Shown: positions 6,354-13,861, counted from the first letter of the stretch. The stretch: 17,769 bases of DNA from Gemmatimonadota bacterium (GCA_027294815.1 JAPULP010000208.1:1-17769); one strand, 5' to 3'. The notes: a model not told the origin generated them from the sequence alone. Numbers and translations are program-made.

Positions 6354-6745
6354 CTACGCGCGAGCTACCCGGAGTCAGGGGATTCCTCCCTCTGTTCTTC
6401 TTCCTGACGCCGCCGGGACTGTTGCGTCACGGTAGGGCTGTCAAGAGCTCCGGCTTCCATTCCCAAGCGGCCCGGCCAAGGCCACAAGGTTCACTCGTGC
6501 GGGCGCTACGATCAGGTCGGGTCGCGGACCGACCGTTCGCACTGCACACCGAGGCACCATTTCGGTGTGGGTGAGGCACGCGACTGGCCCCACCTGTCCA
6601 AGCGAAAGTGATCACCCGGATCTTCGGCCGCCCAAGCCCTTGGTTAGTAGGCGTCCTCCCCGGAATTTTCTGCTTGGACTCGCCACCCAGGGCGTTTTCG
6701 GGACCGAGTCCCGCCCTTCTCCTGAGTGCCGTGAACGTTCAATTT
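6309..6745 (-). ncRNA. Candidate structured non-coding RNA, about 440 nt
   Basis: Between the terminator and an AT-richer region at 6746-6900, neither strand has a believable gene, yet local pairing is dense. CACACCGA/TCGGTGTG (6545-6552 with 6562-6569), GGTCGG/CCGACC (6515-6520 with 6529-6534), GTCAGG/CCTGAC (6374-6379 with 6403-6408) and a longer-range GCTTGGAC/GTCCAAGC (6672-6679 with 6596-6603) are all exact. The size would suit RNase P RNA, tmRNA or a large SRP RNA. However, I could not find the RNase P GGAAAGTCC and ACAGAA cores, a tmRNA tag ending ALAA or its T-arm, or the SRP GGAAGG..AGCAG loop. It may be an unusual member of one of these, a 6S-like RNA or an unknown family. The 5' end is a guess. 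Confidence 0.42.
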
Positions 6746-6922
6746 AAGAGCGGTCAAAAAGCGCGCAAGTGCCGATGTATCTTCGGTTTACACGATTCCA
6801 ATGTGCAAAAAATGTGGATACGAAACCCCCACAAACACACGGAGTTGGACACCTTATCCACCCGATGTGGAAGGTGTGGAATGTCGGTAACTCGACTTTT
6901 GCCACATGGTGCTAGAGGCAGT
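6746..6922. other. AT-richer intergenic stretch with DnaA-box-like motifs and a hairpin
   Basis: No gene is seen here. The region contains GTATCCACA (minus strand, 6821-6813) and TTATCCACC (plus, 6854-6862), each one base from the DnaA box. It also has a hairpin ACACCTT-AT-CCAC / GTGG-AAGGTGT (6849-6861 with 6867-6877). A perfect ten-base palindrome TGAACGTTCA lies at 6732-6741 just beside it. The stretch probably holds the promoter of the minus-strand RNA, but I cannot point to a clear -35/-10 pair. Confidence 0.4.
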
Positions 6923-6992
6923 GAATATCGAATATCCGATATCCAATACTGAATACTCAATCTTGGATATTCGAGATTGGATATTGGATATT
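6923..6992. repeat. Ten phased heptamers of the GAATATC/GGATATT family
   Basis: The sequence divides without remainder into ten seven-base units: GAATATC twice, CGATATC, CAATACT, GAATACT, CAATCTT, GGATATT, CGAGATT, GGATATT twice. The right half is the approximate reverse complement of the left, so the whole element can fold into one long AT-rich hairpin centred near 6960. It ends ten bases before the stop codon of the minus-strand gene 7003-7623. A sister element lies at 9024-9090. Confidence 0.9.
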
Positions 6993-7002
6993 CAGTGCCC
7001 TC

Positions 7003-7623
7003 TCACTCACTCGACATCTCTTCGTACACATACGGCTCGCCCTCATCGACAGGGGCAAACAACACACCGGCGCCCGTTGTCGCGAACCATCCGGTCAACA
7101 GCTTGTTCGATCCGGCTCGATCCGGCTCCCGCAACAACGCGCCGAGCCATCGTTTCACGTGCCGCAGTTCGGGAGCGCGCTTCGACAGCATGGAGATGAC
7201 GGCTCCGACTGCTTGCGTCGCCCGAATGAAGTGTGCCAGCGCGTGCGCGCGCTGTGCAAACTCGAACGCTCGGACGCCGGGTTCGTCGTACAGCAGCGAG
7301 CCCTCGTAGGGATCTGCCGGGGGCGCATCCATTCGGGGTCCCATATAGACAAAGACCCGACGGCCGTCGCGGCGCCGCTCGACCATAGCCGCGGCTGTTT
7401 CTCCGCTCAATCGCGCGGCGTGAATGAGGTCCTCGTCCGCCAGGAGGCCGACCGCGCCTGTCCACTCGAGCACCGCCAGAGCGCTTTCCAACGGACACCC
7501 AACTTCGTCGTCGTACGCGAGAAACCGCGGAGCGTCTCCGGCGCGTACAAAAAAATGCCCAAGCGCTTCGCCTCGATCCGTAAACGAACGAGTAGTCCGG
7601 GGTGTCACCGGTGCGGCAGCCAT
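7003..7623 (-). CDS. Conserved-looking protein of unknown function
   Basis: A 206-residue soluble protein with no signal peptide and no membrane helix. I recognise no family. The N-terminal half (TDRGEALGHFFVRAGDAPRF, AYDDEVGCPLESALAVLEW, LLADEDLIHAARLSGETAA) alternates short strands and helices. The C-terminal half is helical (VRAFEFAQRAHALAHFIRAT, AVGAVISMLSKRAPELRHVK) and ends with a strand-rich tail. The ATG at 7623 lacks a clear ribosome site. The gene is divergent from the secreted-protein gene at 7693 (69 bases apart, so shared control is possible). Its 3' end abuts the heptamer repeat. Confidence 0.7.
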   Translation of the reverse strand: MAAAPVTPRTTRSFTDRGEALGHFFVRAGDAPRFLAYDDEVGCPLESALAVLEWTGAVGLLADEDLIHAARLSGETAAAMVERRRDGRRVFVYMGPRMDAPPADPYEGSLLYDEPGVRAFEFAQRAHALAHFIRATQAVGAVISMLSKRAPELRHVKRWLGALLREPDRAGSNKLLTGWFATTGAGVLFAPVDEGEPYVYEEMSSE

Positions 7624-7692
7624 GATAGAGAGAAAACTAACAGGTATGGACCTTGCACACGCAGAAGAGTGTCATCGTCGCGAAGGTGTCCC

Positions 7693-8256
7693 ATGAGGAA
7701 CACGATGCTGCTGGGTTTGGCCTTGTTTGTAGCACCCCAATCCCTACTGGCTCAGGGCTTACGTGAAGTACCACAACGATTTGTGTTCGTCCAGCCCCTC
7801 GGATTGATACTCGGCGTGGGTACGGCGGGAGTGGAATTCAACATCGGACGGACCACGACGTTCGAAATCGGCGCGGTGGGTGTGTACTCCCAAGAGGACG
7901 GAATCAAGATCTACGGTGGCGGCCCGGGCGTCGGGATTCGCAAGTATTTCGGCGAGGCCGAAGCGGCGGGTATCGTGATCGGCGGACGAGTCGACGGTGT
8001 CTGGTTACAAGCCGACAACCGTGACGCCCAAAGGCAGTTTTTGACCACACCACTGCTCCAGCAGCGTCGCGATCATCTCTATCTCGGGATGGGAGTGCTG
8101 TTCGGATATCGCTGGGTTTCGATTGGCGGGTGGTTTGCGGAACCCGCCATCAGCTATGAGTATTTTGCCGGACCGCGGCCCTTGGTGCCCGGTTCCGGCG
8201 ATCTGCAAGACAATCTCGGGATATCGGTGGGTGTGGCATTCGGGCTCGCGTGGTGA
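7693..8256 (+). CDS. Secreted, beta-barrel-like outer-membrane protein of unknown function
   Basis: A 187-residue protein. MRNTMLLGLALFVAPQSLLA^Q is a standard signal peptide, and AAGGTG lies five bases before the ATG at 7693, so upstream in-frame starts, which run antisense to the neighbouring gene, are rejected. The mature part is built of alternating amphipathic strands with Gly/aromatic turns (FNIGRTTTFEIGAVGVYS, GVGIRKYFGEAEAAGIVIGG, LYLGMGVLFGYRWVSIGGWF, NLGISVGVAFGLAW) and ends in Trp, as expected for a small eight-strand outer-membrane barrel. No specific family or ligand can be named. Confidence 0.78.
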   Translation: MRNTMLLGLALFVAPQSLLAQGLREVPQRFVFVQPLGLILGVGTAGVEFNIGRTTTFEIGAVGVYSQEDGIKIYGGGPGVGIRKYFGEAEAAGIVIGGRVDGVWLQADNRDAQRQFLTTPLLQQRRDHLYLGMGVLFGYRWVSIGGWFAEPAISYEYFAGPRPLVPGSGDLQDNLGISVGVAFGLAW

Positions 8257-8306
8257 TGCGACCACGCTCACTTGCCTAGAATGAAGACCGTGCGCATGGT
8301 TCAGGC

Positions 8307-9014
8307 ATGAAGACAATCCTCGCCTTTCTGCTGATCGTGACGCCGTGTCCTCTGGTTGCGCAAAGACGAGACTTTACCCGGGACAGCGTGCAAACTCGGC
8401 TCCTCGGGCGGTGGGTCGGCGCGATGGTGAATGGTCTTCCGCTTTGGCTTGATTTCTTCGGCGATACGATGCTGGTCGTCAGCAACAACAGTCGGAATTA
8501 CGCGGTCGATTACTTCCTCACGCCTCGCATCCTGACGATCTACGGCGATACGGCGCTGAGCCACATACTCTACCACAGCTTTCACCGATTCCATGACTCG
8601 ACCGAGGCCTTCGTGCCGGAGTTTCAGTTTGAGCTGCGGTATAGATTTTCGCTCGAGAAGCTGCTCATCGAAGACCAAGACAACGTCACGATCACAATGA
8701 CCGCGCAAAGCCCGCTCGCTCGTCCGATAGAGGCTAGATGGATCGCGGACCTTCCCGACAGCACGCAAATGGAGCTCTTCCTATCGAGAAGTGGGGATGC
8801 ATCACACCGAATACGCCCTGGCGGATCTCGCGTGTTTGGAAAGTGGGAACGGCGTTCCCGGGAAATCGAGTTCGACTGGACGCCCGACTCTTTGGAGGTT
8901 TCTGATGCCACGTTGGTCTGGACGGGTCTATTCGACGCTCCGGGACAACAGATTCTTCTGGACAGCATTGGCCCCGGAACCAGCGTGACCATCTTCCGAC
9001 GTATCATACGGTGA
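8307..9014 (+). CDS. Secreted protein of unknown function
   Basis: A 235-residue exported protein. The signal peptide is MKTILAFLLIVTPCPLVA^Q; the Cys is not in a lipobox position followed by cleavage, so it is a soluble export rather than a lipoprotein. The mature part opens with TRLLGRWVGAMVNGLPLWLDFF and continues with many beta strands (GDTMLVVSNN, VTITMTAQSPLARPIEARWI, DATLVWTGLF), in the style of the lipocalin-like proteins of unknown function frequent in environmental genomes. It follows the barrel protein by 50 bases on the same strand and may share its mRNA. No catalytic motif is visible. The stop lies eight bases before the 9022-9090 repeat. Confidence 0.75.
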   Translation: MKTILAFLLIVTPCPLVAQRRDFTRDSVQTRLLGRWVGAMVNGLPLWLDFFGDTMLVVSNNSRNYAVDYFLTPRILTIYGDTALSHILYHSFHRFHDSTEAFVPEFQFELRYRFSLEKLLIEDQDNVTITMTAQSPLARPIEARWIADLPDSTQMELFLSRSGDASHRIRPGGSRVFGKWERRSREIEFDWTPDSLEVSDATLVWTGLFDAPGQQILLDSIGPGTSVTIFRRIIR

Positions 9015-9021
9015 GAGGTTA

Positions 9022-9090
9022 GGGAATATCCAATATCCAATATCCAATATTGAATATTCAATTCTGGGCATTGGGTATTTGGATATTCCC
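9022..9090. repeat. Heptamer repeat and hairpin between convergent genes
   Basis: Units of seven bases from 9024: GAATATC, CAATATC twice, CAATATT, GAATATT, CAATTCT, GGGCATT, GGGTATT, then one extra T and GGATATT. GGGAATATCCAA (9022-9033) is the exact reverse complement of TTGGATATTCCC (9079-9090), giving a 12-base perfect stem at the ends, with more pairing inside. It fills the gap between the plus-strand gene ending at 9014 and the minus-strand gene ending at 9098. It is of the same family as 6923-6992. Confidence 0.9.
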
Positions 9091-9097
9091 AAGCTCT

Positions 9098-9955
9098 CTA
9101 TATAACCACTACCGGGTGAAGCTTATCCCGCCTTTCGTCGAACAGGCGTTCGGCTCGATCGAGCCGGTACTCGACCTCCGCCGCGTGGGTGTCCCAGAAT
9201 TTCACGTTTGGCTCGACCATGCCTGTGAAGCGGCGCACCATGACGAGCGCCTGCGTGACCTCACAGTGCTCGGGCTGCTTGTCGGTGTGTCCGGAGGTGA
9301 GCAGACCCCTCAAGAACGGCAACGTTTCGGGGTCGTTCAGGACGAACAGGGACTCGAGTATACGGGGGCTCAGAAAACTCCGCAGATGCAGGTCACCGCG
9401 GATTTCGTCGAACAACGCCACCAGTTTGCCGGCGGCACGCTCGGACGGATAGAAGCGAGCCGTCTCGGCCGCGATACCCATGAAGGCGTGATGGGCATCA
9501 GAAACGAGGAAATTTTCGAACACCGCCCATTGCCGTGGGGGGTGTCGCTCCGCGAGTGAAAAAAACGAGAAGTACCGCCGCGGGAGCGGGGCGGCCTCGT
9601 CTTCGAGAACAGTGCACAATCCGGCAATCCCATAGCGTTGCGCGACCAGGGCGGCGGCGGCGGCGTGTTGCAGCCGTTCGAGTTCCGACGTCCGGAACGT
9701 CCTGACCCTGAGAGCGGCGTCAGTTGCGGTGTGGGCCAACTCGGGGAGTCGATCCAGCAACCGCAGGAGTAAGCCGTCCACCTCGTCGAGCGCGAGTTCG
9801 CCGTAGTGCTCGTCGTGGCGCCAGGCCCTATGAAGTGCTCTCCAACCCAGATCGCTCAGTTGTGTCGCGTGCCAAGCGCGCTCGAAGGCCTCCGGCGTCG
9901 GGGCGTCCAGCAACCCCCGCAGCGCTTCGGCAAAATGAAGAATGGGATTCGACAT
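9098..9955 (-). CDS. Helical-repeat (HEAT-like) protein of unknown function
   Basis: A 285-residue soluble, almost wholly helical protein with no signal peptide. It has pairs of helices typical of HEAT/ARM-like repeats, for example LSDLGWRALHRAWRHDEHYG, LERLQHAAAAALVAQRYGIA, ERAAGKLVALFDEIRGDLHL and PETLPFLRGLLTSGH. There is no catalytic motif. Such proteins usually act as scaffolds or partner-binding subunits. The ATG at 9955 is accepted because the upstream region is not coding in this frame. The plus-strand reading frame that overlaps it (from 9724) is not a real extension of the downstream lipoprotein. Confidence 0.72.
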   Translation of the reverse strand: MSNPILHFAEALRGLLDAPTPEAFERAWHATQLSDLGWRALHRAWRHDEHYGELALDEVDGLLLRLLDRLPELAHTATDAALRVRTFRTSELERLQHAAAAALVAQRYGIAGLCTVLEDEAAPLPRRYFSFFSLAERHPPRQWAVFENFLVSDAHHAFMGIAAETARFYPSERAAGKLVALFDEIRGDLHLRSFLSPRILESLFVLNDPETLPFLRGLLTSGHTDKQPEHCEVTQALVMVRRFTGMVEPNVKFWDTHAAEVEYRLDRAERLFDERRDKLHPVVVI

Positions 9956-10101
9956 CTAACGGAAACTTACTCGCCGATCCGCGTGCCACCACTCCCATCG
10001 CCGCACGAGGGCGGGTTGCGGGCTGCTCCAGGGTGAGCAGATTGCTTAAGGCGCGGACGCAAGCTGACGTAGCGCCCTCACACCTCAGCGACGGGAAAAA
10101 C

Positions 10102-11214
10102 GTGTCGAAAAAAGTATTCGGCAATCGTCTTGCACTTGGAACCGCATTGCTAGCACTCGCCGGTTGCGCGCCCGACGCTCCCATTCTCATCGGGCTTGCG
10201 GGTCCAATCTCGGAAACCCGCGGTGCCTCGATGCTCCAGGCCGCGGAGCTGGCAGTCCGCGAAGTCAACGACCGCGGTGGCATCGCAGGGCGATCTGTCC
10301 AACTCCTAGCCCTCGACGACAGCGCGAACGCCGCCATTGCGGTCAGGGTGGCTCGGCGATTCTACAACAACCGGGCTGTAGTGGCTGTCGTTGGCCACGT
10401 CACCAGCAGCACGACGCTTGCGGCCGCGTCTGTCTATGGCGCCGGCGACACTCCGATGGTGCAAATCTCACCATCTGCGTCGAGCCCGTTCATCTCCGGC
10501 GCCGGGCCATACACGTTCCGCATTTGTCCATCTGACCTTGTGCATGGCACCCGTCTGGCCGAATGGGCGCACGGACAGCTCGGAGCCGAACGAGCAGCCA
10601 TCCTTTACCAAAACGACGACTACGGTCGCGGTGTACGGTCCACGTTTGTGTCCAGCTTTTTGGAATTGGGTGGAGTGATAGTCTCCGAAGATCCGTACAT
10701 CGACGACGTTCCGAGTTTCGCACCCTTCTTGGAGCGTGTACAACAACAAGGCGGGGCGGATATCCTCCTCATTGCAGGTACGAGACAGAGCGGTGAGAAG
10801 ATCAAGGCTACGTTAGACACCGTGGGTTGGAACGTCCAACTCATGGGCGGAGGCGGAATGGTGGGCATCGAGGAGTCGATGACAGTTGAGGGCATGTTCA
10901 TTTCGAGTGCGTATCTGCCGGATCAGGGAGGGGACCTCAACAGTGAGTTCGTGCGTTCCTATCGGTCAGCCTTCCCGAACCAGCTTCCCGATTATCGCGG
11001 GGCCGGCGCCTACGACATCATACATCTGCTCGCACGGGCGATGGAGGAAGTGGGTGCCGACCGATTCCTCCTCCAAGATTACCTGTCCCGCGTGGTCTCA
11101 TTCGAAGGGGTGACCGGTACCATCACGTTCGACCAGAACGGCGACGTCGAGTCCAAAGAGGTGGTTATTGGAGTCGTGACCGGTGGACGTCTCATAACGG
11201 CACCCGGTCAATGA
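10102..11214 (+). CDS. Substrate-binding lipoprotein of the branched-chain amino-acid (LivJ-like) fold
   Basis: A 370-residue type I periplasmic binding protein anchored as a lipoprotein. The GTG at 10102 is chosen because it gives a compact signal, MSKKVFGNRLALGTALLALA, with lipobox LAGC at residues 19-22 (lipidated Cys22). The in-frame sequence back to 9724 runs antisense to the neighbouring gene. Typical motifs follow: ILIGLAGPISETRGASMLQA, AELAVREVNDRGGIAGRSVQ, VVAVVGHVTSSTTLAAASVY and ERAAILYQNDDYGRGVRSTF. These fit the Leu/Ile/Val and amide-binding class that also serves receptors. No ABC permease or ATPase gene is near. Instead a chemoreceptor overlaps its end by four bases (ATGA), so it more likely delivers a bound ligand to that receptor than to a transporter. 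Confidence 0.88.
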   Translation: MSKKVFGNRLALGTALLALAGCAPDAPILIGLAGPISETRGASMLQAAELAVREVNDRGGIAGRSVQLLALDDSANAAIAVRVARRFYNNRAVVAVVGHVTSSTTLAAASVYGAGDTPMVQISPSASSPFISGAGPYTFRICPSDLVHGTRLAEWAHGQLGAERAAILYQNDDYGRGVRSTFVSSFLELGGVIVSEDPYIDDVPSFAPFLERVQQQGGADILLIAGTRQSGEKIKATLDTVGWNVQLMGGGGMVGIEESMTVEGMFISSAYLPDQGGDLNSEFVRSYRSAFPNQLPDYRGAGAYDIIHLLARAMEEVGADRFLLQDYLSRVVSFEGVTGTITFDQNGDVESKEVVIGVVTGGRLITAPGQ

Positions 11215-12920
11215 GCTGGCTTCGCCGCCTCAACACGCTGCGCATACGCGTCATTGTGGGCGAGGGTGCGCTTGTACTCGGCATAGCGATTATCGCCATT
11301 TCCGGAATCGCCGCCTTACGACGCGTCAGTCGAACCATCTCGGAAGAATTACGACTCAACACACAGCTCACACAGGAAAGCAGTGCGATGGCCGCGGCAC
11401 TGTTCGACCAGATTCGCGCCGCCGAACAATATCTTTCCGACCGTACCGTCAGTGTTCGGCTTCAATTTGGTGACGCAGGGGAATTCGCCTACGAGAGTCA
11501 GCGGCGGTTGCGTTCCATTGCTGGATTGGCGGAGGGAGACCGGTTGGCCGTCAATCGCATTGCGGACACGCATGCCCGAGTGGAGGCGTGGTATGCCTAC
11601 GTGCATGCGCTGCACGATACCGGACGCGGCCAACTCGGTGCGACCGCTCAGGCCGCCGATTCGGCGCGAGCCCTCGCCACAACGCTGATCACCCATCTCC
11701 GCGACCTCTCGACGCGACAGGCATCGGCATCGGAGACTACCAGCAACGTTCTCGTCAGTATGACGCGTGACCGCGAGGTCATGATGTGGCTCGTGATGGC
11801 GCTCGCCGTGATGATCGGAACCGCGATTCTACTCGCTACCGTGCAGTCGATAGCTCTCCCGCTCGCGCGGCTCGCGAACTTTGCGCGTCGCTTGGGAACC
11901 GGCAATCTCCGTCCTGTCGAGCTTGGGTCCATGCCCCGCGAGCTCGAAGAGCTAGGCACGGCCATGACGCAGATCAGCACGCATCTCCGATCACTCGTCA
12001 TGGAAGTTGCGCGACAGAGCGAACGGATCCTGGCGACGGCCGGCGATCTATCGGCAATGAGCGAGCAGCTTGCGGCGTCCGGTGCGCAGATTTCCACGGC
12101 GATAGTCGACATCTCACAGGGGGCCAAAGCGCAGGTCAGCTCGCTGCAAGAGAGCGAAACGGCCACGGACGCGCTGCAAGAGTCGGTCCGGCGTAACGCA
12201 GAGGTTGCCGGCAACGTCGCCGACGTCAGTAGCCAGATTCGCCGGTTGGCCGTTCGACACCGTGAGGATGTTAGTGCGGCAGGAACAGCTTTACTCGAAT
12301 TGGGCAATGTCGTGCAGACGAGCGCCCAACAGGTCGAGCGGCTGGCTGCGCTCTCGGCGTCCATCGATGAGTTCGTCGAGTTGATCAAGCGGGTATCCTC
12401 ACAGACCAACCTTCTTGCACTGAACGCCGCTATCGAAGCGGCACGTGCTGGGGAAGGCGGATTCGGATTCGCAGTGGTCGCCGATGAGGTGCGGCAACTT
12501 GCTGACTCCAGCGCGGGAGCAGCCGATGCAGCCACCAACACCATCAAGGAGGTTCTACAACAGGTTTCTCACGTAACCGCAACCATGGAGGACGGTCGGC
12601 GGAAGGTTGGCGGAATTGAGACTGTCGCGCAAGGTGCGGCATTAGCGCTGGAAGAAATCACCACCGCCGTTGCAGATGTACAGCGTGAAGCTGAAATGGT
12701 AGAGCGGGCAGCACAGACGAACCTGAAAACGGTGGAGCAAATCAAGAAATTGCTGCGGGGCGTATACGACGCGGCCCAGGGGCAGGCAAGGTCAAGCGAG
12801 GAGGTTTCCGCATCCGCGGAACAACAAACTGCTTCGACCGAAGAGATCGCCGCCCAAGCCGGCGAACTAGCTCGCGCCGCTGAGCAGCTACAGGCATTGA
12901 TTCAGGGGCTGCGAACCTAG
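11211..12920 (+). CDS. Methyl-accepting chemotaxis protein
   Basis: A 569-residue transmembrane receptor. The first membrane helix is about residues 13-36 and the second about 190-214, enclosing a helical periplasmic sensor of about 150 residues (four-helix-bundle type, no PAS/Cache signature seen). A HAMP domain (about 212-263) and a long coiled-coil signalling domain follow. The hairpin tip that binds CheA/CheW is well kept: SSQTNLLALNAAIEAARAGE (396-415), then FGFAVVADEVRQLA. The usual GRGF is GFGF here. Gln/Glu-rich heptads (EEVSASAEQQTASTEEI) near the end could be methylation sites. No C-terminal NWETF-like pentapeptide is present. It overlaps the lipoprotein gene by four bases. Its stop codon shares a CTAG with the stop of the convergent gene. 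Confidence 0.93.
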   Translation: MSWLRRLNTLRIRVIVGEGALVLGIAIIAISGIAALRRVSRTISEELRLNTQLTQESSAMAAALFDQIRAAEQYLSDRTVSVRLQFGDAGEFAYESQRRLRSIAGLAEGDRLAVNRIADTHARVEAWYAYVHALHDTGRGQLGATAQAADSARALATTLITHLRDLSTRQASASETTSNVLVSMTRDREVMMWLVMALAVMIGTAILLATVQSIALPLARLANFARRLGTGNLRPVELGSMPRELEELGTAMTQISTHLRSLVMEVARQSERILATAGDLSAMSEQLAASGAQISTAIVDISQGAKAQVSSLQESETATDALQESVRRNAEVAGNVADVSSQIRRLAVRHREDVSAAGTALLELGNVVQTSAQQVERLAALSASIDEFVELIKRVSSQTNLLALNAAIEAARAGEGGFGFAVVADEVRQLADSSAGAADAATNTIKEVLQQVSHVTATMEDGRRKVGGIETVAQGAALALEEITTAVADVQREAEMVERAAQTNLKTVEQIKKLLRGVYDAAQGQARSSEEVSASAEQQTASTEEIAAQAGELARAAEQLQALIQGLRT

Positions 12921-13324
12921 CGCTTCTTCTTCGCCTTCTTCTTTACCGTCTTCGTGGCCTTCTTGACCTTAACCTTCGGGACGGCCTTCGCAACGGGCGC
13001 GGCTTTCTTCTTGCCGGTCCGCGCCGTTTTCGATGCCGTAGCCTTTTGCAATACCTTCTTCGCACTGGGCTTTCTGCGGGCCTTCTTCCCGGCACCCCTT
13101 ATCGCGACGAGCAGTTCCCCACCTTCCTCCGATCCCAGCAGCCCACGGCGCACCGCATACTGGACGAGCTCGTTGGCATCCGACTCGTGAAAATCTCTCA
13201 AACCCGCTCCCGCACGAATCATGTTCACAATGGCGTCGGCCACTGGGCTCCTTAGAACGCTCGCGATCCCAGGCAGGCTCTCGAGTAGGGCTGAGATCTG
13301 CTGACCACGCAGTTGTGCTGCCAT
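12917..13324 (-). CDS. Protein with histone H1-like Lys/Ala-rich tail, probable nucleoid protein
   Basis: A 135-residue protein in two parts. Residues 1-78 form a small helical domain (AAQLRGQQISALLESLPGIA, ANELVQYAVRRGLLGSEEGG). Residues 79-135 are a disordered tail rich in Lys, Ala, Thr and Val, close to half basic residues (KKAAPVAKAVPKVKVKKATK). Such tails occur in bacterial H1-like proteins (Hc1/Hc2, AlgP type) and in basic extensions of HU, and bind DNA or RNA without sequence specificity. The ATG at 13324 is preferred over 13360 because AGGAG stands six bases before it and the longer form would start inside the likely promoter. The gene ends on the same CTAG as the convergent chemoreceptor gene. 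Confidence 0.82.
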   Translation of the reverse strand: MAAQLRGQQISALLESLPGIASVLRSPVADAIVNMIRAGAGLRDFHESDANELVQYAVRRGLLGSEEGGELLVAIRGAGKKARRKPSAKKVLQKATASKTARTGKKKAAPVAKAVPKVKVKKATKTVKKKAKKKR

Positions 13325-13358
13325 CAATACTCCTCTGGCGATTGGATTGGGGAGCGGC

Positions 13359-13387
13359 AACCTAAGAAGTCCGAGCCGTCACGTCAA
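13359..13387 (-). promoter_or_regulatory. Probable promoter of the histone-tail-like gene
   Basis: On the minus strand, TTGACG (13387-13382), a 17-base spacer and TAGGTT (13364-13359). The -35 box matches five of six bases and the -10 box is weak. Transcription would start near 13352, giving a leader of about 28 bases with a strong AGGAG. Confidence 0.45.
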
Positions 13388-13534
13388 GCGTGGCCTTGAA
13401 ACGTGGAAAACTCGTAAGATGGTGTCTATAAACGACTTATAGGTGTGACAAGGCAATGCTGGTTGAGCCCGGAATCGCCACCGCGATCGATTGCTCGATA
13501 ATGGCTTCCGCCGTTGCTCCCCGGACAAGGAAGA

Positions 13535-13810
13535 TCAGCTCTGCTTGGACTCCGACCCAGCCGGTTTGCGTCGGACCTGGCTCTTAAAGGGCTCCTGGGC
13601 CCGCCGATACACTACCCACTCGGATTGTGAGAGCATCTCACCCAATACCGCCCTGGTGCGTTGGTCTAAAGGCATGTCCAGATGCATTTCCATCAGGTAG
13701 TCCGCACCGTCTGCTCCGATTCCTTGCAATCGGAACCCGGCGGATTGGGGCACCACCGCGGTCACCTCTAGATTGGCGACGGGCACGTACCCGTCATGGG
13801 GATGCGCCAT
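13535..13810 (-). CDS. Small protein of unknown function
   Basis: A 91-residue soluble protein starting MAHPHDGYVPVANLEVTAVV. The ATG at 13810 is chosen for the GGAGG five bases upstream; a GTG at 13822 is in frame but overlaps that site. It shows a beta-rich first half (VANLEVTAVV, GFRLQGIGADGADYLMEMHL) and a helix (LDQRTRAVLGEMLSQSEWVV), ending in a short charged tail. I recognise no family. Between its stop and the histone-like gene (13325-13534) I see that gene's promoter, a CTATAA/TTATAG inverted repeat near 13425-13441, and nothing else. Confidence 0.65.
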   Translation of the reverse strand: MAHPHDGYVPVANLEVTAVVPQSAGFRLQGIGADGADYLMEMHLDMPLDQRTRAVLGEMLSQSEWVVYRRAQEPFKSQVRRKPAGSESKQS

Positions 13811-13826
13811 CAAAGCCTCCACGAGG

Positions 13827-13850
13827 GGGGTCTCATGAGAGAGTGACCCC
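13827..13850. promoter_or_regulatory. Inverted repeat between divergent genes, possible operator
   Basis: GGGGTC (13827-13832) pairs with GACCCC (13845-13850), and the perfect palindrome TCTCATGAGA (13831-13840) lies inside. It sits in the leader of the small minus-strand gene and upstream of the zinc-ribbon/IF-1 pair, so it could control either side. Confidence 0.3.
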
Positions 13851-13861
13851 GGGTACCACTC

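Noticed and set aside
6427..6615. Minus-strand ORF of 62 codons inside the RNA candidate
   Set aside because: No ribosome site, unusual composition and frames covering exact hairpins; it looks like chance translation of a structured RNA.
6309..6745. RNase P RNA, tmRNA or SRP RNA
   Set aside because: Searched by eye on both strands for GGAAAGTCC, ACAGAA, an ALAA-ending tag, a TTCGA-type T-arm and GGAAGG-AGCAG; none was found. A covariance search could still overturn this.
6813..6862. Origin of replication from DnaA-like boxes
   Set aside because: Only two boxes, each with a mismatch, with no dnaA/dnaN/gyrase genes nearby and no clear unwinding element.
7159..7692. Extended start of the secreted barrel-like protein
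   Set aside because: The extra 178 residues are antisense to the gene 7003-7623 and precede a perfect signal peptide at 7693.
6923..9090. CRISPR array or transposon ends
   Set aside because: Units are seven bases without spacers, and there is no transposase, cas gene or target-site duplication between or beside them.
9724..10101. Long N-terminal extension of the substrate-binding lipoprotein
   Set aside because: It runs antisense to the HEAT-like gene, is Arg/Pro-rich like an out-of-frame translation, and would hide the lipoprotein signal that begins at the GTG at 10102.
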